DNA from: Swaminathania salitolerans
Lineage (GTDB): Bacteria; Pseudomonadota; Alphaproteobacteria; Acetobacterales; Acetobacteraceae
Reading direction: 5' to 3' (one strand)
Length of the DNA stretch: 64,000 nucleotides
Assembly (NCBI RefSeq): GCF_025994315.1
Contig: NZ_BAQE01000007.1
Positions within the stretch are counted from its first letter, which is position 1, and each line of letters starts with the position of its first letter. Below, piece after piece: positions 24,505 through 32,822 of this stretch. The notes beneath the pieces were generated by a model. It saw only the letters and a program-made list of their open reading frames with translations. It did no database searches and was not told where the DNA came from. Made by a program: the position numbers and the translations under genes.

Positions 24505-24891
24505 TCAGGCCTGGGCCGTCTGCTCCTGGGCAGGCTGCTCCAGCGCCATCTGCGCCAGCTTCACGATTTCGGCGAAGGTGGCTGCATCGTCGAATGCGAT
24601 GGCGGCCAGAACCTTACGGTCGATTTCGATACCGGCCTTGGCGAGTCCGTTGATGAACTTGCTGTAGGTCAGCCCCTGCTCACGAACGGCAGCGTTGATA
24701 CGCTGGATCCACAGAGCGCGGAAATCGCGCTTCTTGTTGCGACGGTCGCGATAGGCATAACGAAGCGCCTTTTCGACGCGCTCGAGAGCGATGCGATAGT
24801 TCGTGGAAGACCGGCCGCGATAGCCCTTGGCCAGATCCAGAACCTTCTTGTGACGGGCGTGCGTCGTTACGCCGCGCTTAACACGTGCCAT
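24505..24891 (-). CDS. rplT: 50S ribosomal protein L20
   Basis: Large-subunit assembly protein of 128 residues. The basic N-terminus VKRGVTTHARHKKVLDLAKGYRGR and RNKKRDFRALWIQRINAA are characteristic. The C-terminal tail (QMALEQPAQEQTAQA) is longer than in E. coli by about ten residues, as in other alphaproteobacteria. It follows rpmI after 13 bp. Confidence 0.98.
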   Translation of the reverse strand: MARVKRGVTTHARHKKVLDLAKGYRGRSSTNYRIALERVEKALRYAYRDRRNKKRDFRALWIQRINAAVREQGLTYSKFINGLAKAGIEIDRKVLAAIAFDDAATFAEIVKLAQMALEQPAQEQTAQA

Positions 24892-24904
24892 TTATCTCTG
24901 CTCC

Positions 24905-25108
24905 TCAAGCCAGTCCGTAGGGGGCCCACTGCTTCACGGTCTTCGCATCCATGTCCGTCATGGTCTGCGGGCCGCGATTGGTGCGCTTCATTTTCTGCGG
25001 ACGGTTGATGAGGCCGTGGCGCTTGTTGCCGGGACCGCACATCACCTTGCCGGTCGCGGTGATCTTGAACCGCTTCTTGACCGACGACTTGGTCTTCATC
25101 TTGGGCAT
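24905..25108 (-). CDS. rpmI: 50S ribosomal protein L35
   Basis: A ribosomal protein of 67 residues beginning [20 protein letters not shown], the family hallmark. ATG 25108 follows a good ribosome-binding site (GAGAGGAG on the minus strand), and the longer open frame upstream is not coding. In many bacteria infC (IF-3) precedes rpmI; here the preceding DNA is a 286-bp control region shared with the divergent glucose dehydrogenase gene. Confidence 0.97.
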
Positions 25109-25284
25109 TTCGTTCTCCTCTCGACATACCAGGCATGCGCCCCTTGCGAAGAAGCGCACACCAAGCGGCCAGGCATGCCCTGACATGGGCCTGGACGCGC
25201 GTTCGAAAGGGGGCACCTACAGGATCGGGGGACGGGATTCAACCCGTTTTAACGCGCATAAACATTTACTTTAGGTTAGACGGG

Positions 25285-25300
25285 ACATTAACCATAATGT
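25285..25300. promoter_or_regulatory. Inverted repeat between rpmI and the glucose dehydrogenase gene
   Basis: ACATTA-ACCA-TAATGT is a perfect 6-4-6 inverted repeat in an AT-rich island (25240-25300). It lies 95 bp before the glucose dehydrogenase start and 177 bp before rpmI. It could be an operator for either gene. The binding protein is unknown. Confidence 0.35.
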
Positions 25301-25394
25301 GGGACGTTCTTGACGCCTCACGGCATTTGGGCCTTTTTCCTCGCGGTCTTTTTTTCACAACGTTTCCGACCAAGACAATCACATAGGACGACGC

Positions 25395-27812
25395 ATGAAC
25401 ACGGTTCACCGGCCGCGGTTCTGGGCTGGCCTCACCGCACTGATATTCGCCTTTTGTGGCCTTTATCTGACGATCGGCGGTGTCTGGCTCCTGAGCTATG
25501 GCGACACTCCCTATTATGCAGTCTGCGGTATCGCGCTGCTGGCAACCGGTTTTCTGGCCTGGAGAGGTCGGGCTGCCGCCTTCTGGCTGTACACCCTGGT
25601 CATTCTCGGGTCGCTGGTCTGGGCGATCAGCGAAGCCGGAATCGACTTCTGGTCTCTCGTTCCGCGCGGCGATATCATCGTGGTGCTGGGGATCTGGCTC
25701 CTGCTGCCCTTCGTCACCCGCCAGATCACGACGAGCCGACTCGCAACCCTGCCCCTCGCCGGCAGCGTGGCGCTCGCCATCGTGGTTGTCCTCGTGGCTT
25801 TCGTTCAGGATCCCGGCGACAAGGCCGGCTCGCTCCCGACCGAAAAGATCGCGGCGGCCGGAAGCGACGCACCGCAGGTGCCCGATGGCGACTGGCATGC
25901 CTATGGGCGCACGCAGTACGGCGATCGCTTCTCACCCCTCACCCAGATCAATTCCGGCAATGTCGACAAGCTCAAGGTTGCCTGGACGATGCAGACCGGC
26001 GACATGCCCGGTCCGAACGACCCGGGCGAGGCGACGAACGAGGCGACCCCTCTCGCCGTCGACGGCACGCTGTATTTCTGCTCGCTGCATCAGAAGCTGT
26101 TCGCGGTCGATGGCGCCACCGGCAAGACGAAATGGACGTTCGATCCGCATCTCTTCGTCGATCCCGGCTTCCAGCATCTGACCTGTCGCGGCCTGACCTA
26201 TCACAAATCCGAACCCGCCGCCCTGACCTCCGACGGAACGCCCGCGCCCGACGAATGCCAGGAGCGCCTCTTCCTTCCGGTCAATGACGGTCGGATGTTC
26301 GCGATCGACGCCAAATCGGGCAAGGCCTGCACGAGCTTCGGCAATAACGGCGAAATCGATCTGCGCGTCCCTCACATGCCCTACACGACGGTCGGTGAGT
26401 ACGAACCCACCTCTCCCCCGGTCGTGACCGACAAGGTCGTGATCATTTCGGGTGCGGTCACCGATAACGGCTCGATCAAGGAACCCTCGGGCGTGACCCG
26501 CGCCTTCGATCTGTTCACCGGCAAGCTGGTCTGGGTCTTCGATCCGTCCAACCCCGATCCGAACCAGATGCCGGGACCCGACCACAAATATGTGCCCAAC
26601 TCCCCGAACTCCTGGATCACCTCGTCCTACGACGCGAATCTCGGGCTGATCTACATCCCGACGGGCGTGCAGACTCCCGACGAGTGGGGCGGCAATCGCA
26701 GCGCCGATGCGGAACGCTATGCCTCGGGCGTTCTCGCGCTGAACGCCGAGACGGGCAAGCTGGCCTGGTTCTACCAGACGGTTCACCACGATCTGTGGGA
26801 TATGGATCTTCCTTCCCAGATGAGCCTCGTGGACATCACCCAGAAAGACGGCAGCGTCATTCCGGCAATCTACGCTCCGGCCAAGACGGGCAATATCTTC
26901 GTTCTCGACCGTCGCACCGGCAAGCTGATCGTCCCGGCTCCCGAGGAGCCCGTACCGCAGGGCGCCGCGAAGGGCGATCATGTCGCGCCGACGCAGCCCT
27001 TCTCCCAGCTTTCCCTGCGTCCCAAGCCGCTGCTGACGGGCAAGGACATGTGGGGCGGCACGGTCTTCGACCAGCTCATCTGCCGGATCGCTTTCCACCA
27101 GCTCGACTATCACGGCACGTTCACCCCGCCGTCGGAGCGTGGGACCCTGGTCTATCCGGGTAATCTCGGCATGTTCGAATGGGGCGGCCTTGCGGTCGAT
27201 CCGCAACGTCAGGTTGCAGTTGCTAACCCGATCGCGCTCCCCTTCGTTTCCAAGCTGGTACCGCGCGGACCCGAGAATCCGCTCTGGCCCCAGAAGAACG
27301 AGAAGGGTGCCGGTGGCGAAACCGGTCTGCAGCACAATTACGGCGCGCCCTTCGCCGTCATGCTCAGCCCGTTCCTGAACCCCGTCACCACGAAGCTCGG
27401 CTTCCCCATCCCCTGCAAGCGTCCGCCCTGGGGTTACATGGCCGGTATCGACCTGCGCACCAACAAGGTCGTGTGGCAGCATCGCAACGGGACGCTGCGC
27501 GACAGTCTCTACAACAGCGCGCTTCCGGTTCAGCTTCCGCCGCTCAAGATCGGTGTTCCGAGCCTCGGTGGCCCGCTCACCACGGCAGGCAACGTCGCGT
27601 TCCTGACCTCGACGCTGGATTTCTACATCCGCGCCTATGACGTCACGACCGGCAAGACCCTGTGGCACGATCGACTCCCCGCGGGCGGTCAGTCCACCCC
27701 GATGACCTACAAGGCCAACGGCAAGCAGTACATCGTGACCTATGCTGGCGGTCACGGCTCTTTCGGCACGAAGATGGGCGACTATCTCATCGCCTACGCC
27801 CTGCCGGACTAA
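25395..27812 (+). CDS. gcd: Membrane-bound PQQ-dependent glucose dehydrogenase
   Basis: Quinoprotein that oxidises glucose to gluconolactone on the periplasmic side and feeds electrons to ubiquinone. The 805 residues match the family length. Five N-terminal membrane helices (about 8-140) anchor it, then an eight-bladed propeller starts at GRTQYGDRFSPLTQIN. Conserved stretches include HQKLFAVDGATGKTKW, YIPTGVQTPDEWGGNRS, YQTVHHDLWDMDLPSQ and GAPFAVMLSPFLNP. In acetic acid bacteria this enzyme, with PQQ, causes rapid gluconate formation; no pqq gene lies in the window. Start ATG 25395 follows AGGA. A terminator follows the stop. Confidence 0.96.
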   Translation: MNTVHRPRFWAGLTALIFAFCGLYLTIGGVWLLSYGDTPYYAVCGIALLATGFLAWRGRAAAFWLYTLVILGSLVWAISEAGIDFWSLVPRGDIIVVLGIWLLLPFVTRQITTSRLATLPLAGSVALAIVVVLVAFVQDPGDKAGSLPTEKIAAAGSDAPQVPDGDWHAYGRTQYGDRFSPLTQINSGNVDKLKVAWTMQTGDMPGPNDPGEATNEATPLAVDGTLYFCSLHQKLFAVDGATGKTKWTFDPHLFVDPGFQHLTCRGLTYHKSEPAALTSDGTPAPDECQERLFLPVNDGRMFAIDAKSGKACTSFGNNGEIDLRVPHMPYTTVGEYEPTSPPVVTDKVVIISGAVTDNGSIKEPSGVTRAFDLFTGKLVWVFDPSNPDPNQMPGPDHKYVPNSPNSWITSSYDANLGLIYIPTGVQTPDEWGGNRSADAERYASGVLALNAETGKLAWFYQTVHHDLWDMDLPSQMSLVDITQKDGSVIPAIYAPAKTGNIFVLDRRTGKLIVPAPEEPVPQGAAKGDHVAPTQPFSQLSLRPKPLLTGKDMWGGTVFDQLICRIAFHQLDYHGTFTPPSERGTLVYPGNLGMFEWGGLAVDPQRQVAVANPIALPFVSKLVPRGPENPLWPQKNEKGAGGETGLQHNYGAPFAVMLSPFLNPVTTKLGFPIPCKRPPWGYMAGIDLRTNKVVWQHRNGTLRDSLYNSALPVQLPPLKIGVPSLGGPLTTAGNVAFLTSTLDFYIRAYDVTTGKTLWHDRLPAGGQSTPMTYKANGKQYIVTYAGGHGSFGTKMGDYLIAYALPD

Positions 27813-27860
27813 GCTCGCCCGGCATGGTCTCCCGGCGGTTCCGTCGGGAGAAACAAACGG

Positions 27861-27887
27861 AAAAACCCGCCTTTCGGCGGGTTTTTT
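27861..27887 (+). terminator. Rho-independent terminator of the glucose dehydrogenase gene
   Basis: AAAAACCCGCC-TTTC-GGCGGGTTTTTT forms a compact, symmetrical stem with a T tract 49 bases after the gene's stop codon. Confidence 0.93.
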
Positions 27888-28062
27888 CATGTCTGCTTCC
27901 GATGGAGCGCAGGAGCATATCCGCGCTTTACGATCGTTTCATCGTTCGGCGTGCATGATCTGCAAGGAAATGCTTGAAACGACTCACATCATGTCGGAGT
28001 ATTTCTGCGTCAAACTGTTTCCGCGTTCAATCGCCTTACCCCCTGTTCCGGAGTGCCTGTTC

Positions 28063-28380
28063 ATGGCCCGTGGTCTCATCGCTTTCGCCCTCGCCCTCAT
28101 GCTCGGCACCACCATGATCCCGCTGGCCCAGGCCAAGCCCTGTCGTGATCCGCAGACCGGGAAATACGTGAAATGCGAGCCCCACAAACCGAAGAAGTGC
28201 CGGGACGAAAAAGGCAAGTTCATGAAGTGTCAGAACGACACCTCAGCGCAGGCCGATGGAAAAAATGCCTCCGGCTCCGGCGCGCCGTCAGGGACCGATC
28301 GGACCATGAAGGCGCAGGGCAGCGATGCGGCTTCCATGTCGGGCAAGCAGACCGCCGGATCCGCCACCGGACAGCACTGA
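28063..28380 (+). CDS. Small secreted protein with two paired-Cys CRDxxxGK repeats
   Basis: A 105-residue protein with a clear signal peptide (hydrophobic helix ending PLAQAKP). Just after cleavage come two copies of the pattern C-R-D-x(2,3)-G-K-[YF]-x-K-C, separated by EPHKPKK. Then follows a disordered Ser/Gly/Thr/Ala tail. The four Cys could make disulfides or bind a metal in the periplasm. I do not recognise a named family; the Cys spacing recalls small PsiF-like exported proteins but this is only a resemblance. The frame upstream of ATG 28063 is open, but has no signal peptide and crosses a terminator region. Confidence 0.75.
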   Translation: MARGLIAFALALMLGTTMIPLAQAKPCRDPQTGKYVKCEPHKPKKCRDEKGKFMKCQNDTSAQADGKNASGSGAPSGTDRTMKAQGSDAASMSGKQTAGSATGQH

Positions 28381-28489
28381 CCGGAACGGCTCAGCCGTTT
28401 TCGCAAACGGCACAAAACCGGCTCCCGACCGGGTCGGTTTCGAAAAGGAATCGCGAGGGCCGTTCAATCGCGTCCCTCGCGGTCACGTC

Positions 28490-28954
28490 TCAGCTTCGGG
28501 CACGGGCGCGTATGGCCTGCGCCATCGCTTCGACACCGTTCCCCCGGTTCGTCGAAAGCGCCTTGACCAGACCGAGATCGTGCAGAAAACCCGGGGGCGT
28601 TTCCTCTATCTCCTGCGCCGTACGCCCGGAATAAACACGCAGGAGCAGCGCGACGAGACCGCTTACGATCGTCGCATCAGAGGCCCCGGCAAAGAACAGG
28701 ACGCCGTTTTCCTCCCTGGCCTCGAGCCAGACCTGACTCTGACATCCGGGCACACGATGCGCCTCGTCCTGCCAGGCAGGAGGAAACGAAGGAAGATTCC
28801 GGCCCAGCTCGATGATATATTCGTACCGGTCCATCCAGTCATCGAACATCGCGAGTTCCTCGCCGATCGCATCGATCGCCTCCCGGGCGGAGGCATCGAC
28901 CGGCGCGACCCAGGGCGCGCCCTGGGCCGACCCGACCGAAGACGCCCCGCTCAC
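28490..28954 (-). CDS. sufE: SufE-type cysteine desulfurase sulfur acceptor
   Basis: A 154-residue protein that accepts persulfide sulfur from SufS and stimulates Fe-S cluster assembly. The active-site Cys71 sits in HRVPGCQSQVWL, and GRNLPSFP plus the acidic helix around DWMDRYEYIIELG match the fold. The N-terminal 20 residues are an extra, poorly conserved extension. The start overlaps the hslU stop by ATGA, so it is read from the hslVU transcript. No other suf gene is adjacent. Confidence 0.93.
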   Translation of the reverse strand: MSGASSVGSAQGAPWVAPVDASAREAIDAIGEELAMFDDWMDRYEYIIELGRNLPSFPPAWQDEAHRVPGCQSQVWLEAREENGVLFFAGASDATIVSGLVALLLRVYSGRTAQEIEETPPGFLHDLGLVKALSTNRGNGVEAMAQAIRARARS

Positions 28955-30270
28955 AGGATGAACCTGCTGAGATCGCCCTTGCGCGCGAGGGGCGCCACAC
29001 GCTCCTGAACGTCCTTGGCCGTGACGGTGATCGTCTCGCCTCCCCGGTCCGAGGCGCGAAACGATATATCCTCGAGCAGACGCTCCATCACCGTCGCCAG
29101 ACGCCGCGCACCGATATTCTCGACCCGCTCGTTGATGTCGGAGGCGAGTTCCGCAAGCGCCTCGACGGCATCGTCCTCGAAGACCAGCGTCACCTTCTCC
29201 GTCCCGAGCAGGGAGATGTACTGCTTGAGGAGGGAGTGTTCAGGCTCGAGCAGGATCCGCTTGAGATCGTCCCGGGTCAGTCCGGCGAGTTCGACACGGA
29301 TGGGAAGACGCCCCTGCAACTCCGGCAGGAGATCCGAGGGCTTGGCAAGATGAAACGCTCCCGACGCGATGAAAAGGATATGATCCGTTTTCACGGGGCC
29401 ATGTTTCGTTGTGACGGTCGTCCCCTCGATCAGGGGCAGAAGGTCGCGCTGGACGCCCTCGCGCGAGACATCGCCCGAACGCCCTCCCCCTTCGCCCGAA
29501 CGGGCGCAGACCTTGTCGATCTCGTCGAGGAAGACGATCCCGTGATCCTGGGTATGTCTGATCGCATCCTGGGTCAGGGCATCGTTATCGACAAGACGAT
29601 CGGCCTCCTCACGCACGAGCAGGGCGCGCGCCGCTGCAACGCTCAGTTTCCTGCGCTGGGGCGCGCGGTTCATGAGGTTCTTCATCAGATCGCCGAAATT
29701 GGCGGTGTTGACGACGGTCCCGGAGGCGAAATCGGGCATCTCGCCCTGCATACCGCCATCGCGTCCGATCTGGATCTCGATTTCCTTGTCTTCCAGCTCG
29801 CCGTTGCGCAGCATCTGCCTGAACTTCAGCTTCGTATCGGCCGAAGCGAGTTCACCCGTGAGCGCATCGACAAGCCGGCTTTCCGCAGCGAGCTCGGCCT
29901 TGGCATTGACGTCCTTCCGGCGCGCCTCCCGGAGCATGGTGAGCGAGACCTCGACGAGATCGCGCACGATCGATTCCACATCGCGCCCGACATAGCCGAC
30001 TTCGGTGAACTTGGTGGCCTCGACCTTGAGGAAGGGCGATTGCGCGAGCCGGGCCAGACGACGGGCGATTTCCGTCTTGCCGCAGCCCGTCGGCCCGATC
30101 ATGAGGATGTTCTTGGGAACAACCTCGTCGCGCAGCGCATCGGGAAGCTGGGCGCGACGCCAGCGATTGCGCATGGCGATCGCAACGGCCCGCTTCGCCT
30201 CGTTCTGCCCGATAATGAACCGGTCCAGCTCGGACACGATCTCGCGTGGGGAATAATTGGGAATATCCAT
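28951..30270 (-). CDS. hslU: HslU ATPase subunit of the HslUV protease
   Basis: AAA+ unfoldase of 439 residues that feeds proteins to the HslV peptidase. Walker A is GPTGCGKTE (residues 59-66) and the pore loop is GYVGRDVES. The I-domain follows, then Walker B FLDEIDKVC and a C-terminal tail ending LSRFIL, which docks into HslV. The ATG shares one base with the hslV stop codon, and the stop overlaps the sufE start. Confidence 0.97.
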   Translation of the reverse strand: MDIPNYSPREIVSELDRFIIGQNEAKRAVAIAMRNRWRRAQLPDALRDEVVPKNILMIGPTGCGKTEIARRLARLAQSPFLKVEATKFTEVGYVGRDVESIVRDLVEVSLTMLREARRKDVNAKAELAAESRLVDALTGELASADTKLKFRQMLRNGELEDKEIEIQIGRDGGMQGEMPDFASGTVVNTANFGDLMKNLMNRAPQRRKLSVAAARALLVREEADRLVDNDALTQDAIRHTQDHGIVFLDEIDKVCARSGEGGGRSGDVSREGVQRDLLPLIEGTTVTTKHGPVKTDHILFIASGAFHLAKPSDLLPELQGRLPIRVELAGLTRDDLKRILLEPEHSLLKQYISLLGTEKVTLVFEDDAVEALAELASDINERVENIGARRLATVMERLLEDISFRASDRGGETITVTAKDVQERVAPLARKGDLSRFIL

Positions 30271-30830
30271 CAGCTTTCCTCCCCTCCGAGGGTTTCGACC
30301 CGGACGGCGTGATTCGTGTAGACGCAGATATCGCCCGCGATCTTCATGGCGCGGCGCGCCACGTCTTCGGCGCTCAATCCCTCGATATCGATCAGCGCGC
30401 GGGCTGCGGAGAGCGCGTAATTGCCTCCCGAGCCGATCGCGATGATCCCGTCCTCGGGTTCGAGCACATCGCCATTGCCGGTCAGGGTGAAGGAGCGGGT
30501 CGCATCGGCCACCGCCATCATGGCTTCGAGGCGCCGCAGATACCGGTCGGTCCGCCAGTCCTTGGCCAGATCGACACAGGCCCGCTCGAGCTTGGCCTCG
30601 AGCCGCTCGAGAAGCGTGAAGGCATCCGCCGTGGCTCCGGCGAAACCGGCAAGAATGGCGCCTTTGGGGCCGATCCTGCGTACCTTGCGGGCATTGCCCT
30701 TGATCACGGTCTGACCGAGCGTGACCTGACCGTCGCCCGCCATGGCAACCTGGCCGTCCCGGCGAACACAGAGAATGGTCGTACCGTGCCAGCCGACCGG
30801 ATCATGCGGGGGAGAAGAATGAGTCTGCAT
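30270..30830 (-). CDS. hslV: HslV peptidase subunit of the HslUV protease
   Basis: Threonine protease of 186 residues. The mature N-terminal Thr is probably Thr17 in WHGTTIL, exposed after removal of a 16-residue propeptide. The segments AMAGDGQVTLG and AIGSGGNYALSAARAL are typical. The ATG at 30830 is fixed by an in-frame stop three codons upstream. No Shine-Dalgarno sequence precedes it, so the mRNA may be leaderless or nearly so. Confidence 0.96.
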   Translation of the reverse strand: MQTHSSPPHDPVGWHGTTILCVRRDGQVAMAGDGQVTLGQTVIKGNARKVRRIGPKGAILAGFAGATADAFTLLERLEAKLERACVDLAKDWRTDRYLRRLEAMMAVADATRSFTLTGNGDVLEPEDGIIAIGSGGNYALSAARALIDIEGLSAEDVARRAMKIAGDICVYTNHAVRVETLGGEES

Positions 30831-30837
30831 GACATGT

Positions 30838-30865
30838 CACATAAGACGCCGACAATTCCAGACAA
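30838..30865 (-). promoter_or_regulatory. Candidate promoter of hslVU-sufE
   Basis: On the minus strand TTGTCT, a 16-bp spacer and TATGTG precede the hslV start. The -10-like box ends eight bases before the ATG, which would give an almost leaderless transcript. The match to the consensus is only fair. Confidence 0.3.
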
Positions 30866-30884
30866 GCCCGTTTCGACATGCGAC

Positions 30885-32822
30885 TCAGTGCCTTCCCCGT
30901 AACGTCGCCGCGATGGCCTCGCGAAGGTCCTGCGGCGTGAAGGGCTTGCCCAGAATGAATGCATCTGCGGGGAGATTGTCCGGATCGGCATAGCCGCTGA
31001 CATAGAGCACCGGCAGACCGGGATGGGAAAGCGCCAGCGCCTGACCGCATTCCCGTCCCCCCATGCCGGGCATGAGAAGATCGAGCACGACCAGATCGAA
31101 ACGCTCTCCACGCGACAGCGCAGCGATCACGTCTTTTCCGTCCGGGACACCGACCACTTCGTGTCCGCTCTGGGCGAGGAACTGTTCGGTCACGAGCCGC
31201 ACCCCGGGCTCGTCATCAGCGAGCAATATCCTGAGTTTTCCGGTTCTGGCCTGCGTATCGGCCGGACCAGGCGCGTCTTCAGGCACGTCATTCCGGCAGG
31301 CGGGAAGGATGAGGGTCATCCGCGTACCGACGCCAGGCGCTGTCTCGACGCGGATATCGCCCCCGCTGCGCTTGAGAAAACCGTAGATCGTCGAGAGACC
31401 GAGCCCTGTACCGCTCCCGAGCCCCTTCGTGGTGAAAAACGGCTCGAATATGCGTCTCGCAATCTCGGGCGGCATCCCCGATCCGACATCTGCGACACTG
31501 AGCATGACGCAGCCTTCATCCGACGCCGCATCCCCCGCCGCGAGCGTGACGGTGATGGGACCGCCCTGCGGCATGGCATCGCGTGCGTTGATGCAGAGAT
31601 TGAGCAGCGCCATCTCGAGCTGACCGGAATCGCTGAGGACGGGCGGAACGTCGAGATCGTGCGGGACCTGCGAAAGATCGAGAGTGCATCGCGCGGTCTC
31701 TCCCTTGAGATCGCTCGGACGGTTGAGGCTCTGATTGATCAGGTCCCTCATGCTCCAGACCAGATCCACGAGGGAAACAGGGCGCAGCGCGACGGGCTTC
31801 GGGCGCCCGAACTCGAGCAGACGTCGCGTGAGAACCGTGCCGCGCCGGGCCGAGTCGAGCGCATTGTCGAAAAGCCGGGAGACGGTCGGATCGCTCCTCG
31901 GCGTCATGTCCTGCAAAAGCTCGAGCGAGCCCAGCATGGCAGTCAGGAGATTGTTGAAGTCATGGGCAATTCCGCCCGCCAGCGTCCCGAGCGCGTGCAT
32001 CTTGTCGTCCTGACGCAGATGCGCCTCCATCGCGATCCGCTCGGTCACATCGCGATCGAGACTGAGCTGCCATCGCTGCGCCACAGGAAGCGCTTCCCCC
32101 GCTGCCGTACAGGGCCAGGGCAGCGCGCGCCTGATGATATCGTGCCAGCGCGGACCGTCCTGCGTCTCTTCGCAGACGAGCCGGGTCGATTCACCCTCCT
32201 TTGCGGTCTCCTCCCGCATGGCGACGATCTGCGATGCGAGCGCCGCCGGATACAGACCGGCCTCGTCGCGGTAGCCTGTCGCGCCCGCAGCCGCGTCATG
32301 CGCCTCCTGACAGGAAAGATTGTGCCGCAGGACATGACCTTGCGGATCGGTGAAGACGAGTCCGAGCGGCAAGGCCTGCATCGCGCCGTGCAACAGGACG
32401 CGTTCCGTCTTGAGGGCACGCTCGAGACGGTGATGGGCAGCGACCTCGCGCACCATGGCCCTGAGGGAGTCGGACTCCCAGGGCTTGTGCGCGTAAAACT
32501 GGATACGCCCCTGATTCAGGGCCGCCACGACGGCTGCGAGATCTGCGTAACCCGTGAGCAGGATCCCGCGCGCGTCCGAAATCTCGCGTGCCTTGCTGAG
32601 CAGCACATCGCCCGTCATGTTCGGCATGCGCTGATCGGATACGATCACCGCGATATCGGGCGACTGACGCAGGAAATTCAGGGCCTCGAGAGGATCAGTG
32701 CTGGAGAGGATATCGAATTCGTCCTCGAGCAGATCGGTAAGAGCCACCAGGATTTCGGCCTCGTCATCGACAAGGAGAATCCGGCTGCGGGATACGGGTA
32801 TCGTCATCTCGGTTCGCCTCAT
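30885..32822 (-). CDS. Hybrid histidine kinase with receiver domains at both ends
   Basis: A 645-residue cytoplasmic protein. The N-terminal receiver (about 13-125, phospho-Asp63 in IVSDQRMPN) resembles RpfG-type receivers. A PAS-like region follows (about 140-265), then HisKA with the acceptor His in GGIAHDFNNLLTA. The ATPase domain has LCINARDAMPQGG, DVGSGM and GTGLGLSTIYGF. A C-terminal receiver (about 530-643) has ILLADDEPG and VVLDLLMPGMGG. The catalytic residues all look intact. It overlaps the preceding kinase gene by ATGA, so the two kinases are made together and may form a phosphorelay. The signal and output are unknown. Confidence 0.9.
   Translation of the reverse strand: MRRTEMTIPVSRSRILLVDDEAEILVALTDLLEDEFDILSSTDPLEALNFLRQSPDIAVIVSDQRMPNMTGDVLLSKAREISDARGILLTGYADLAAVVAALNQGRIQFYAHKPWESDSLRAMVREVAAHHRLERALKTERVLLHGAMQALPLGLVFTDPQGHVLRHNLSCQEAHDAAAGATGYRDEAGLYPAALASQIVAMREETAKEGESTRLVCEETQDGPRWHDIIRRALPWPCTAAGEALPVAQRWQLSLDRDVTERIAMEAHLRQDDKMHALGTLAGGIAHDFNNLLTAMLGSLELLQDMTPRSDPTVSRLFDNALDSARRGTVLTRRLLEFGRPKPVALRPVSLVDLVWSMRDLINQSLNRPSDLKGETARCTLDLSQVPHDLDVPPVLSDSGQLEMALLNLCINARDAMPQGGPITVTLAAGDAASDEGCVMLSVADVGSGMPPEIARRIFEPFFTTKGLGSGTGLGLSTIYGFLKRSGGDIRVETAPGVGTRMTLILPACRNDVPEDAPGPADTQARTGKLRILLADDEPGVRLVTEQFLAQSGHEVVGVPDGKDVIAALSRGERFDLVVLDLLMPGMGGRECGQALALSHPGLPVLYVSGYADPDNLPADAFILGKPFTPQDLREAIAATLRGRH

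Noticed and set aside
28381..28489. GCCGTTT-TCGC-AAACGGC stem between the small secreted protein and sufE genes.
   Set aside because: It could terminate both convergent genes, but neither side has a T tract; left unassigned.
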